DNA of 41,364 bases, from positions 1 through 41,364 of the forward strand of contig NZ_CAKC01000040.1 of NCBI RefSeq assembly GCF_000296855.1. Reading direction: 5' to 3'. Below, one piece after another: positions 1 through 7,074 of this stretch; position 1 is the stretch's first letter; each line of letters begins with the position of its first letter. A program made the translations under genes and the position numbers. The DNA comes from Lactobacillus gigeriorum DSM 23908 = CRBIP 24.85. Lineage in GTDB: Bacteria > Bacillota > Bacilli > Lactobacillales > Lactobacillaceae. The notes below the pieces were generated by a model, which was not told where the DNA came from, searched no databases, and saw only the letters and a list, made by a program, of their open reading frames with translations.

Positions 1-46
1 CTATTTTTCTTCCTTTTTCTTCAAAAACTTTTTTTGAAAAAATTGC

Positions 47-78
47 AAAAAAATACAGGACCTCTCCCTAAGTCCTGT
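47..78 (-). terminator. second (distal) terminator downstream of serS
   Basis: On the minus strand a 7-bp stem (ACAGGAC/GTCCTGT) with a 10-nt purine-rich loop is followed by TATTTTTTT. It lies just beyond the serS terminator, so it looks like a back-up terminator, or the 3' end of a short transcript that starts between the two. Confidence 0.6.
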
Positions 79-99
79 TTCCATGCGGGTTTTAATAAA

Positions 100-136
100 T
101 AAAAAAGGCAAAAAAGTTTTTACACTTGTTTTGCCT
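100..136 (-). terminator. serS rho-independent terminator
   Basis: On the minus strand AGGCAAAA pairs with TTTTGCCT across a short loop, followed by TTTTTTATTT. It begins 10 nt after the serS stop codon. Confidence 0.8.
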
Positions 137-145
137 ATATATTTG

Positions 146-1453
146 TTAAATTAAACTATCTTGTTTAGTAATCTTGGTCATGCCATTCATGTATGGTACT
201 AATGCTTCAGGCACAGTAACAGTTCCATCTTCATTTTGGTAATTTTCCAAAATTGCGGCTACTGTTCTACCTACAGCTAATCCTGAACCATTTAGAGTAT
301 GAGCTAAATGTAACTTGCCATTTTCATCGCGGTAACGAATTTGTGCTCTACGAGCTTGGAAATCAGTACAGTTTGAGCAGCTTGAAATTTCACGATATTT
401 ATTTTGAGCTGGCATCCAAACTTCCAAGTCATAAGTTTTTGCACTAGTAAAGCTAGCATCCCCAGTTGAAAGGGCAACTACATGGTAAGGTAAGCCTAAT
501 TTTTGTAACAAATGTTCAGCATTATGGGTCAATTTTTCCAATTCATCCCATGAATCTTCCGGCTTACAAATTTTGACCATTTCTACTTTTCTAAATTCGT
601 GCATTCTAATTAAACCACGAGTATCTCTACCTGCAGAACCTGCTTCGCTTCTGAATGCTGGTGACATAGCAGTTACGTTGATTGGCAATTTTTCACCATG
701 AATGATTTCATTTCTAAAGTAGTTTACCAAAGGTACTTCTGCAGTAGGAATCAAAGTCAAATCCAATGGCTTATCTGGATCATCGTTATCAACAATCGTG
801 TAGACATCTTCACGGAATTTAGGGAATTGGCCAGTTCCTTGCATTGAATCATCGTTTACTAAATATGGTGGAATAATTTCAGTATAACCTTCTTTAGTAT
901 TTTCATCTAAGAAGAAGTTGAATACAGCTCTTTCCAATAAAGCTCCTGCACCCTTGTAGTAAACAAATCTAGCACCAGAAACTTTGGCAGCACGATCCCA
1001 GTCAAGGATATCTAAATCAGTACCCAAATCCCAATGTGCTTTTGGTGTGAATGAAAAAGTTTCTGGTTCATGCCATTTACGAACTTCTTCATTGTAGCTT
1101 TCGTCTGGTCCAATTGGATCTGAATCTGCTGGAAAGTTAGGCAAACGTAACAAAATATATTGTTGCTTTTCAGTCAATTCATTAACTTGATTATCTAATT
1201 CCTTGATCTTGCTACCTACTTCACGCATGCGAGCGATTGCTTCGCTAGCATCTTCTTTATTACGTTTAGCTTCAGCAATTTGCTTTGAAACGTCATTACG
1301 TTCTGCCTTAAGTTGTTCACTTTGTTGCATTGCATTACGACGATCAGCATCGATCTTAACCAATTCATCAAGTTGTTCTGGCTTGATTCCACGAGTAGCA
1401 AGCTTTTCTTTTGCCCAATCAAGCTTTTCACGAATAACTTTTATATCTAGCAT
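146..1453 (-). CDS. serS: seryl-tRNA synthetase
   Basis: Class II aminoacyl-tRNA synthetase that charges tRNA-Ser in the cytosol; 435 aa, the normal length. The first ~100 residues form the long antiparallel coiled-coil arm that grips the tRNA (Lys/Glu-rich, starting [11 protein letters not shown]). The catalytic core follows, with class II motif 2 around the [15 protein letters not shown] segment and motif 3 near the C-terminus ([17 protein letters not shown]). The reading frame is open upstream to 1588, but that stretch is the T-box leader. The ATG at 1453 has GGAGG about 10 nt upstream and matches the family N-terminus. Expression is controlled by the upstream serine T-box and ends at a strong hairpin. 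Identification is certain. Confidence 0.98.
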   Translation of the reverse strand: MLDIKVIREKLDWAKEKLATRGIKPEQLDELVKIDADRRNAMQQSEQLKAERNDVSKQIAEAKRNKEDASEAIARMREVGSKIKELDNQVNELTEKQQYILLRLPNFPADSDPIGPDESYNEEVRKWHEPETFSFTPKAHWDLGTDLDILDWDRAAKVSGARFVYYKGAGALLERAVFNFFLDENTKEGYTEIIPPYLVNDDSMQGTGQFPKFREDVYTIVDNDDPDKPLDLTLIPTAEVPLVNYFRNEIIHGEKLPINVTAMSPAFRSEAGSAGRDTRGLIRMHEFRKVEMVKICKPEDSWDELEKLTHNAEHLLQKLGLPYHVVALSTGDASFTSAKTYDLEVWMPAQNKYREISSCSNCTDFQARRAQIRYRDENGKLHLAHTLNGSGLAVGRTVAAILENYQNEDGTVTVPEALVPYMNGMTKITKQDSLI

Positions 1454-1482
1454 AGAATAAAAACCTCCATAAACTGAAAAAA

Positions 1483-1690
1483 AGAGCCGAATCATCCCTG
1501 ATCTGGGACGAATCGGCTCTATGGCTTCGCGGTACCACCCATCTTCAGCATTGCTGCTGCACTCTTTATAAGCGATAACGGAGCCCAACCGTGCAACTAT
1601 TAATTGCCCACTTTAAGAAATCTGGAAACGACATTCGTTTGCTCGCACCACCCGCAAACTCTCTGAAGCTGTCTTAGGATTTCGTGTTTT
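1483..1690 (-). promoter_or_regulatory. serine-responsive T-box riboswitch (serS leader)
   Basis: The minus-strand leader contains the T-box core GGGTGGTACCGCG (1528-1540 in plus coordinates) and an intrinsic terminator (1483-1520: AGAGCCGA/TCGGCTCT stem, then a T-run). Upstream is a Stem I with AGAGAG and GGTG elements. The Stem I base pairs as GAAATC with GATTTC, and the loop on its 3' side reads GTT-TCC-A. This places a TCC (Ser) specifier codon at 1624-1626, consistent with serS. Uncharged tRNA-Ser should stabilise the antiterminator and allow readthrough. Confidence 0.92.
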
Positions 1691-2249
1691 GCTCTATTTT
1701 AAGCCATTCTGTCTTTTTGAGCAAATAATATTTTCCTTCATATGGAAATAGTTCACTTAAATTTCGATAATCAACGGAATAGACATATGTAAAACCTAAT
1801 CGCTTCAACAATCCTTGAGCCTTCAAATTATTTTCAAATGTTCCTGCCCAAATTTCTTCCTGACCATCTTCAGTAAATTCATAATTAAACACTAATTTTA
1901 AAGCTTCAGTCATTAATCCTTGACCTTCATATTTTTGGTCAAGCATAAACCCAACTTCTTTACTTGCCAAAAGCTCCTGGTTTTCCATCCCTCGCTCATA
2001 TAATTCTACCAAGCCAATTACTTGTCGATTTTCTTGTAAACAAATTGCATAGCTTCTCTGGCGAAGAGAATATTGATGAAGTACCATCTTAGCCTCTTCT
2101 ATATTATTAATCCGTTCAAAGCCTGCCGTTTGATGATAGTGTTCATTTTTTCCCCACTTGAGAAGCGTAGTTTCATCTCCGCGCTTGAATGGACGTAAAT
2201 ATATCCTTTGACCTGCTAATTTTATTTTTGAAAAAAGCCTAAAATCCAT
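1674..2249 (-). CDS. GNAT-family N-acetyltransferase (RimJ/RimL/SpeG type)
   Basis: 191-aa cytosolic acetyl-CoA-dependent acetyltransferase; substrate unknown. The N-terminus (AGQRIYLRPFKRGDETTLLKW) is typical of RimJ/RimL/SpeG-like GNATs. The acetyl-CoA loop is represented by the segment around DQKYEGQGLMTEALKLVFNY (Q-x-x-G-x-G/A type), followed by the late LKAQGLLKRLGF strand-helix. The start at 2249 overlaps the end of the upstream TVP38-like gene by 28 nt and has only a weak GGA upstream, so translation is probably coupled. Its 3' end carries the serS promoter, and its stop lies within the T-box leader. Ribosomal-protein, polyamine or antibiotic acetylation cannot be told apart by sequence. 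Confidence 0.85.
   Translation of the reverse strand: MDFRLFSKIKLAGQRIYLRPFKRGDETTLLKWGKNEHYHQTAGFERINNIEEAKMVLHQYSLRQRSYAICLQENRQVIGLVELYERGMENQELLASKEVGFMLDQKYEGQGLMTEALKLVFNYEFTEDGQEEIWAGTFENNLKAQGLLKRLGFTYVYSVDYRNLSELFPYEGKYYLLKKTEWLKIEQNTKS
1696..1724 (-). promoter_or_regulatory. serS promoter inside the preceding gene
   Basis: Minus-strand TTGCTC (-35, 1719-1724), 17-bp spacer, TAAAAT (-10, 1696-1701). Transcription would start near 1689, directly before the first T-box helix. It lies within the 3' end of the acetyltransferase gene, so serS has its own start in addition to any readthrough. Confidence 0.65.
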
Positions 2250-2827
2250 TTTGATCCATACACCAGTCCTAAACTATAGGCCGCAATTGTCCACGGTTTA
2301 CATAAAATAATTATCCAAAAATAAGTCCAAAACTTCATTTCCGTTAAACCAGCCAGCAAACATAACACATCATCCGGAGCAGCTGGAGCCAAGATACAAA
2401 GTGCAAATAGCCAATTAAATCGTTTTTGATTTTTAGTCCAGTCAACATATTTTTCAAAAGTTTCTTCTGAAATAATATGATAAATAAAAGTTTTACCATA
2501 ATGTCTGGCTAAGAAAAAGTTGATCAACGAGCCAATGCAGATACCCACATAATTATAGATAAAGCCCGCAACTGGGCCAAAAAACACGACTCCTCCTAGT
2601 AAAGATACTCCACCAGGAATGATTGGAATTACAACTTGGACAATTTGAATAAGTACAAAAATCAATGGACCAACTATTTGTTTATTTGCCAAATAGGCTC
2701 GCATTTTAGCTTGATCAGTAAAAATTCCTAATCGATACCAGTAAATTACAAGAATAATCATAATTATCGATGAAATAACTGTGGCATAATTCAGTAATTT
2801 GCGACTCTTTTCTTCTGACAAATGCAT
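2222..2827 (-). CDS. TVP38/TMEM64 (VTT/DedA-superfamily) membrane protein
   Basis: 201-aa integral membrane protein. Hydrophobic segments lie near residues 15-33, 52-70, 72-98 and 140-190. The central signature (VQVVIPIIPGGVSLLGGVVFFGP, then NYVGICIGSLINFFLARHYGK) is the re-entrant VTT-domain core; PAAPDDVLCLLAGLTEM is the second re-entrant half. The family is associated with lipid scrambling or membrane homeostasis, but the substrate here is unknown. It starts 30 nt into a 164-nt divergent region and overlaps the acetyltransferase that follows, forming a two-gene unit. Confidence 0.85.
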   Translation of the reverse strand: MHLSEEKSRKLLNYATVISSIIMIILVIYWYRLGIFTDQAKMRAYLANKQIVGPLIFVLIQIVQVVIPIIPGGVSLLGGVVFFGPVAGFIYNYVGICIGSLINFFLARHYGKTFIYHIISEETFEKYVDWTKNQKRFNWLFALCILAPAAPDDVLCLLAGLTEMKFWTYFWIIILCKPWTIAAYSLGLVYGSKWILGFFQK

Positions 2828-2923
2828 CTTGATCCCTCTCTTTTGTATATCCTGGCCTCATTTTACCAGAAAAAGCACCTTCAGTAAGCTAATCGGCCTA
2901 TGATTAATAAAATCTTATTCACA

Positions 2924-2953
2924 TTACCAATCTAACAATTTTTTCTCTATAAT
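2924..2953 (+). promoter_or_regulatory. promoter of alpha/beta hydrolase gene
   Basis: TTACCA (2924-2929), 18-bp spacer, perfect TATAAT (2948-2953). A strong AAAGGGTGG ribosome site follows immediately before the ATG at 2992. Confidence 0.65.
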
Positions 2954-2991
2954 AGGTTTAGAAAAAGTTATCTTAATGAAAGGGTGGAATC

Positions 2992-3786
2992 ATGACAATA
3001 ATCAAAAACAACATTATCTATGATCAAAATCATCAACTAGCAACTGATATCTATTTTCCTAATGATACAACAACTAATACCAAAATCTTGATCTTTTGGC
3101 ACGGAGGTGGCTGGTTCAGGGGGAATAAAGAAAGCGTCAAAGAATTTGGCATTAGCTTTGCCAATGCTGGTTTTATGACGTTTATCCCTGAATATCGCCT
3201 TGCTCCAAAGCACATTTATCCAGCAGCTCATGATGATGCTCTCACTTTTGTAAATTGGCTACTTGAATCTCATTACACAGATGATGACGATCAAAAAAAT
3301 ATTTTTCAAATTGGTGCGAGTGTTGGTGGGAACATGGCTATTTATCTTGCAGGTAAGTTTGGCTTTCCTACAGTTACTTGGTCTGCTCCAGTAGAATTTT
3401 CAGACTGGTTTAAAAACCACATCGATACCAAACCATCACCCGTTGCAAAAGAGGAATTTGGTTTAATCGACCGTCATCAAATCGCTGCTTCCTTCTACAA
3501 ATACTTTGCTCAAACTTATGCTGGTACAGCAAATGAAGCGGTATTAGCTAAAATTAACGCCAAGTCATTCGATTTAACAAATTTAGGGCCCCTCTTGATG
3601 ATCAATTCTGCTGATGAATTAACACCAATTACTTCAGTCCTAGATTTTATTAATTATCTATCAACCAAAAATTTACCAAGTCAGCTTATGGTAATTCCTG
3701 GACATGGTCATGCAATGGACTATGCCAAGGAATACTTAGATGAAAGTCTTGACTATTTGTTCCAAATTGCCAAACGTCACAGATAA
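2992..3786 (+). CDS. alpha/beta hydrolase (HSL/BD-FAE-like esterase)
   Basis: 264-aa cytosolic serine hydrolase. The oxyanion-hole motif HGGGW is at residues 37-41, as in the hormone-sensitive-lipase/alpha-beta hydrolase-3 group. The nucleophile elbow is GASVGG with Ser110. Asp208 (SADELTP) and a His at 238 or 240 (GHGHAMDY) complete the triad. No signal peptide is visible. Small-ester carboxylesterase activity is the family expectation; the natural substrate is unknown. It is monocistronic, with its own promoter and a shared bidirectional terminator with the convergent deoxyribosyltransferase gene. Confidence 0.88.
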   Translation: MTIIKNNIIYDQNHQLATDIYFPNDTTTNTKILIFWHGGGWFRGNKESVKEFGISFANAGFMTFIPEYRLAPKHIYPAAHDDALTFVNWLLESHYTDDDDQKNIFQIGASVGGNMAIYLAGKFGFPTVTWSAPVEFSDWFKNHIDTKPSPVAKEEFGLIDRHQIAASFYKYFAQTYAGTANEAVLAKINAKSFDLTNLGPLLMINSADELTPITSVLDFINYLSTKNLPSQLMVIPGHGHAMDYAKEYLDESLDYLFQIAKRHR

Positions 3787-3787
3787 C

Positions 3788-3822
3788 AAAAAAACGTAAG
3801 TCGCTTGCAACTTACGTTTTTT
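3788..3822. terminator. bidirectional terminator
   Basis: AAAAAACGTAAGT and ACTTACGTTTTTT form a 13-bp stem with an 8-nt loop. It has A/T runs on both sides and sits between two convergent genes, so it can serve both. Confidence 0.85.
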
Positions 3823-3825
3823 AAG

Positions 3826-4326
3826 TTAGATTATCTTGTAGCCACGGACTGGATTAGCAGGTACCGCGTTAAAATCAAAGCTAGCTAATTTATCAAGCTC
3901 TTCGTTGCCATCAATAATGGTAGTTGCCCCTTGAGCTAGCATTAAGTTCATCTCTTTTTCACGGTCTGGGTGTTCGGTAAAAGTCACCAATACAACTGGC
4001 TTATGCAATGCCCGCATAAAGCCGATTTCAAAGGCTGAGCCGTCATCAATTTTATCCATATCGTATAAGAAAACTCCACAAGTAGCATTGACAATTTCAG
4101 TCAAATCATTTTGATAAGTTGCTACTCGCCAAGTCATTGAACGAATACCTCCAACTTCCGGATTTTCTTCGTCAGGATCGACGAAACTTTGATCAAAAGG
4201 AAAATGGAATCTAGCGATAGTGGGGTTTTTAGCTAGTAGCTCTTTAGCTTGAACCACCCGTTCACGTTGAGCATCAGTATAAAAGGGTGAGCCTAAATAA
4301 ATTTTTGCTGTGGGTATCTGCGTCAT
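3826..4326 (-). CDS. nucleoside 2-deoxyribosyltransferase
   Basis: 166-aa cytosolic enzyme that transfers the 2'-deoxyribosyl group between nucleobases in purine/pyrimidine salvage, a hallmark lactobacillar activity. The family features are visible in order: a beta-strand with YLGSPFYTDAQR near the N-terminus, the nucleoside-binding YQNDL motif (Asp74), and DDGSAFEIGF with the catalytic Glu100 aligned to the nucleophile Glu of the L. leichmannii enzyme. Length matches the family (~157-167 aa). Whether it is the purine-only or the broad-specificity class cannot be decided by eye. It stands alone between two plus-strand genes. Confidence 0.9.
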   Translation of the reverse strand: MTQIPTAKIYLGSPFYTDAQRERVVQAKELLAKNPTIARFHFPFDQSFVDPDEENPEVGGIRSMTWRVATYQNDLTEIVNATCGVFLYDMDKIDDGSAFEIGFMRALHKPVVLVTFTEHPDREKEMNLMLAQGATTIIDGNEELDKLASFDFNAVPANPVRGYKII

Positions 4327-4389
4327 TTTAACATTAGTCCTTTCATGAAAACCTTATAAGGTATTTTATCAGAAAAGCAGTTCAATTAC

Positions 4390-4419
4390 TTGACTAACTT
4401 TTTGTAAGCGCTTTATAAT
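4390..4419 (+). promoter_or_regulatory. aldehyde dehydrogenase promoter with overlapping cre box
   Basis: TTGACT (4390-4395), 18-bp spacer, TATAAT (4414-4419). The sequence TGTAAGCGCTTTAT at 4403-4416 matches 12 of 14 positions of the catabolite-responsive element consensus TGWAANCGNTNWCA. It covers the spacer and the first half of the -10. CcpA binding here should block RNA polymerase, so catabolite repression by sugar is predicted. Confidence 0.65.
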
Positions 4420-4461
4420 TTTAGATGTAATCATTAAGATAAATAGATCGAGGTAATACTT

Positions 4462-5844
4462 ATGTCAAAATATCAATCGATTAATCCATACACGAACGAA
4501 GTCTTTGCTAGCTATGAAAATCCTAGCGATCAACAAATTGATGAAGCTATTAACTTGTCTCACACACTTTATAAGAAGATGCGCCATGAATCTACAACAG
4601 ATAGAGCGAAAATTTTGCAAAATTTGGCTGACACTTTACGCGACCACAAGGATGAATTTGCTGAACTGATGACCAAAGAAATGGGTAAAGTTATCGGCGA
4701 AAGCAAAGAAGAAGTCGACGTCTGCATCAATATTTGTGAATATTATGCTAACAATGGTCCCAAGTTGCTCGAACCTACCCCTCTCCCTTCTCCATTAGGC
4801 AACGCATACTATTTGAAGCAAGCTACCGGTGTCGTTCTTGCTTGTGAGCCATGGAATTTCCCACTATATCAAGTAATTAGAGTTTTTGCTCCTAACTTTG
4901 TAGTAGGAAATCCAGTAATTTTAAAACATGCTCATAACGTTCCAGGTTCTGCAGCTTTAATCACTAAATTAGTAAAAAAAGCTGGTGCTTCTGAAGGTAG
5001 TTTAATCAACTTATATCCTTCATACGATCAATTGGCAAAAATCATTGCCGATCCTCGAATTCAAGGCGTAGCATTGACTGGTTCTGAACGAGGCGGGGCT
5101 TCTGTAGCTGCCGAAGCAGGTAAAAACCTAAAGAAATCAACGATGGAATTAGGTGGAAACGATGCTTTCATTGTTTTAGATGATGCAGATCCAACAGTTT
5201 TACGCAATGTCTTATTTGATGCACGTACCTATAATGACGGCCAAGTATGTACTTCATCTAAGAGAATGATTGTTACATCTTCATGCTACGAAGAAGTACT
5301 TAAGATGCTAAAAGACCGTTTCTCATCTCTCAAAGCCGGTGATCCCTTAGATCCAGGAACTAGCTTGCCACCACTTAATTCTGAACAAGCAAAACAAAAA
5401 TTGCAAAAACAATTGGATGCAGCGCTTGAAGGTGGAGCTGAAATTTATTACCAATATCCAGAAATCAATCACGAAGGTGCCTTCTTTAGACCTGTTATTT
5501 TAACCAATGTAACTAAAGATAATCCAATCTTTGATCAAGAATTATTTGGACCAATTGCCGTTGTTTATGAAGTAAAAGATGAAGCTGAAGCAATTGCTCT
5601 TGCAAATGATTCAAGCTATGGTCTTGGCTCATCTGTTATCGGTGCAGACATTAAGCATGCTGAAGAAGTAGCTGCTCAAATTGAAACGGGTATGACAGTG
5701 ATTAATGGCCGTTGGATTACTTCTGGTGAACTTCCATTTGGTGGTGTTAAGAAATCCGGATACGGCCGTGAATTGAGCCAATTGGGCTTAATGGCATTCG
5801 TTAACGAACATTTGGTAATTGATGTCACTAAAAACAATCAATAA
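4462..5844 (+). CDS. NAD(P)-dependent aldehyde dehydrogenase (succinate-semialdehyde dehydrogenase-like)
   Basis: 460-aa cytosolic oxidoreductase of the ALDH superfamily that oxidises an aldehyde to its acid. The start resembles the SSADH group ([11 protein letters not shown]). The catalytic set is complete: Asn132 in EPWNFP, Glu229 in MELGGND, and the nucleophile Cys263 in GQVCTSS. The C-terminal ELFGP and [13 protein letters not shown] motifs are also present. Length fits the short SSADH/YneI branch. GAGG precedes the ATG by about 8 nt. No gabT-like aminotransferase is adjacent, so a true GABA pathway is not supported by context. The cre box on the promoter suggests use when preferred sugars run out. 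Confidence 0.9.
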   Translation: MSKYQSINPYTNEVFASYENPSDQQIDEAINLSHTLYKKMRHESTTDRAKILQNLADTLRDHKDEFAELMTKEMGKVIGESKEEVDVCINICEYYANNGPKLLEPTPLPSPLGNAYYLKQATGVVLACEPWNFPLYQVIRVFAPNFVVGNPVILKHAHNVPGSAALITKLVKKAGASEGSLINLYPSYDQLAKIIADPRIQGVALTGSERGGASVAAEAGKNLKKSTMELGGNDAFIVLDDADPTVLRNVLFDARTYNDGQVCTSSKRMIVTSSCYEEVLKMLKDRFSSLKAGDPLDPGTSLPPLNSEQAKQKLQKQLDAALEGGAEIYYQYPEINHEGAFFRPVILTNVTKDNPIFDQELFGPIAVVYEVKDEAEAIALANDSSYGLGSSVIGADIKHAEEVAAQIETGMTVINGRWITSGELPFGGVKKSGYGRELSQLGLMAFVNEHLVIDVTKNNQ

Positions 5845-5852
5845 TTAAATAA

Positions 5853-5912
5853 AAAAATAAGCGTCGAAATTGATACAATCCCAATAAATGTATCAGATTG
5901 ACGCTTATTTTT
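5853..5912. terminator. bidirectional terminator
   Basis: AAATAAGCGTC pairs with GACGCTTATTT, with an inner TTGATACA/TGTATCAG extension, flanked by A- and T-runs. It overlaps the stop codon of the minus-strand zinc-ribbon gene and ends the aldehyde dehydrogenase transcript. Confidence 0.8.
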
Positions 5913-6957
5913 TTGGCTCTTCATTTAATCCTTCATCGGTTTTCTTAAAGATATTATAGCAACTCAAAATTGTAGTCATGATACTTGATAAAATTAATAA
6001 GTATGCCGCTACACCGATAGTTACTACATAACTAGTAAATTGATTTGCTAACTGACTGATCATACCTGTACTTGTATTAACACTAGTCAACTTGAACACA
6101 ACAAAAATTAGCATTGCAGTTTCTATTAAGGAACAAATAAAGGCCTTAACTTTACCTTTTTTGGTATTTTCTAAAACTGCAAAAATAATAAACAGTGGCA
6201 CTAGTGCTAAAATCAGCCAGCTCCCAAATAAAATCAACGCTTGGGTCAGAGTTCCTCCGTTACCTAAAGATTTGGTTGCTAAAGTCAGAATCACTCTTGA
6301 GATTGAAACCTGTTCTAGATTCGTCAATTCAGATACTGAAGCTCCAGATCCTGAAAAGACCACAATTAAACTAATTGCTGCCATGATAATTACTGATAAC
6401 TGAACATAGTTCAAACGTATTCGTCGACCATGTCTTTGAGCTAGTTTTTGACTTACTTTAGGATGATGTTCAATAAATTCGCCACGTTTTGTCTTAGCAT
6501 TATTCTCACGATCCTCAAAACTATTAAATACCCGTGAGCCTGAACGATTTACTAACTCGGTCAGCCTACGATCAACAATATATTGTTCAATTTCATTACT
6601 ACGATCGCAGACAAAATAAAGCCAAATTAAAAGGATAATCAGGGTTACCCACCCTAAGGTTGGTGAAAAGCTAGTAAGCACCATCAAAATAATTCCTGTT
6701 AAAAAAACAATCATGGCATTAGTTCTTAGCCAAAGGATAATTTTTTTAACTACTTCATTTTGCTTATCCGGATAAAATTCCTGTTGATAGGCGGCCCTTC
6801 TTCTTGGTTTAGGTGTCTCTTCTTTAGTTTTCGAAGCATTAACATCCCCAGTTGTAAAAAAAGTTTGGCGATACTTTTCCAAATTAAAGCCACAATTTGA
6901 ACAAATATTATCTTTTTCAAGAACCGGTTGATGACAATTTGGGCAGTTTTTTAGCAT
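5905..6957 (-). CDS. zinc-ribbon multi-pass membrane protein of unknown function
   Basis: 350 aa. The N-terminus carries a zinc ribbon with two CxxC pairs (CPNC and CSNC) within the first 25 residues. A Lys/Arg/Pro-rich linker follows to about residue 70. Two hydrophobic segments lie near 80-120, then a charged cytosolic stretch (~120-185), then about four more hydrophobic segments (190-210, 240-265, 275-298, 310-335). The frame is open from a TTG at 6966, but the ATG at 6957 is better placed relative to the upstream AGAAAGA. Such fusions occur in lactobacilli without an assigned role. Both neighbours are separated by terminators, so it is a single-gene unit. I do not assign a function. Confidence 0.8.
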   Translation of the reverse strand: MLKNCPNCHQPVLEKDNICSNCGFNLEKYRQTFFTTGDVNASKTKEETPKPRRRAAYQQEFYPDKQNEVVKKIILWLRTNAMIVFLTGIILMVLTSFSPTLGWVTLIILLIWLYFVCDRSNEIEQYIVDRRLTELVNRSGSRVFNSFEDRENNAKTKRGEFIEHHPKVSQKLAQRHGRRIRLNYVQLSVIIMAAISLIVVFSGSGASVSELTNLEQVSISRVILTLATKSLGNGGTLTQALILFGSWLILALVPLFIIFAVLENTKKGKVKAFICSLIETAMLIFVVFKLTSVNTSTGMISQLANQFTSYVVTIGVAAYLLILSSIMTTILSCYNIFKKTDEGLNEEPKK

Positions 6958-6988
6958 CTTTCTCAATCTTTCTAGTCAGCTATTATAG

Positions 6989-7020
6989 AAAAAGCCTGGA
7001 ACAATCGTCCCAGACTTTTT
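6989..7020 (-). terminator. terminator of the MMPL exporter operon
   Basis: Minus-strand AAAAAGTCTGGGA and TCCAGGCTTTTT form a stem with a T-run, 55 nt beyond the exporter stop codon and upstream of the zinc-ribbon gene. Confidence 0.75.
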
Positions 7021-7074
7021 CTTAGGATAAGTATATTTTACCCACCATATTTATTTTTTTCAAATGCTGTTAAA

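Noticed and set aside
20-38. Stem TTCAAAAA-CTT-TTTTTGAA as a third terminator
   Set aside because: Nearly pure A/T pairing with no GC core.
1-84. Minus-strand 27-codon ORF (ATG at 84, stop at 1-3)
   Set aside because: It runs through the second serS terminator hairpin, has no ribosome site, and its composition (Lys/Phe-rich) follows from A/T runs.
1454-1588. N-terminal 45-codon extension of serS
   Set aside because: The stretch is T-box leader with terminator, and the internal ATG at 1453 has GGAGG and the family N-terminus.
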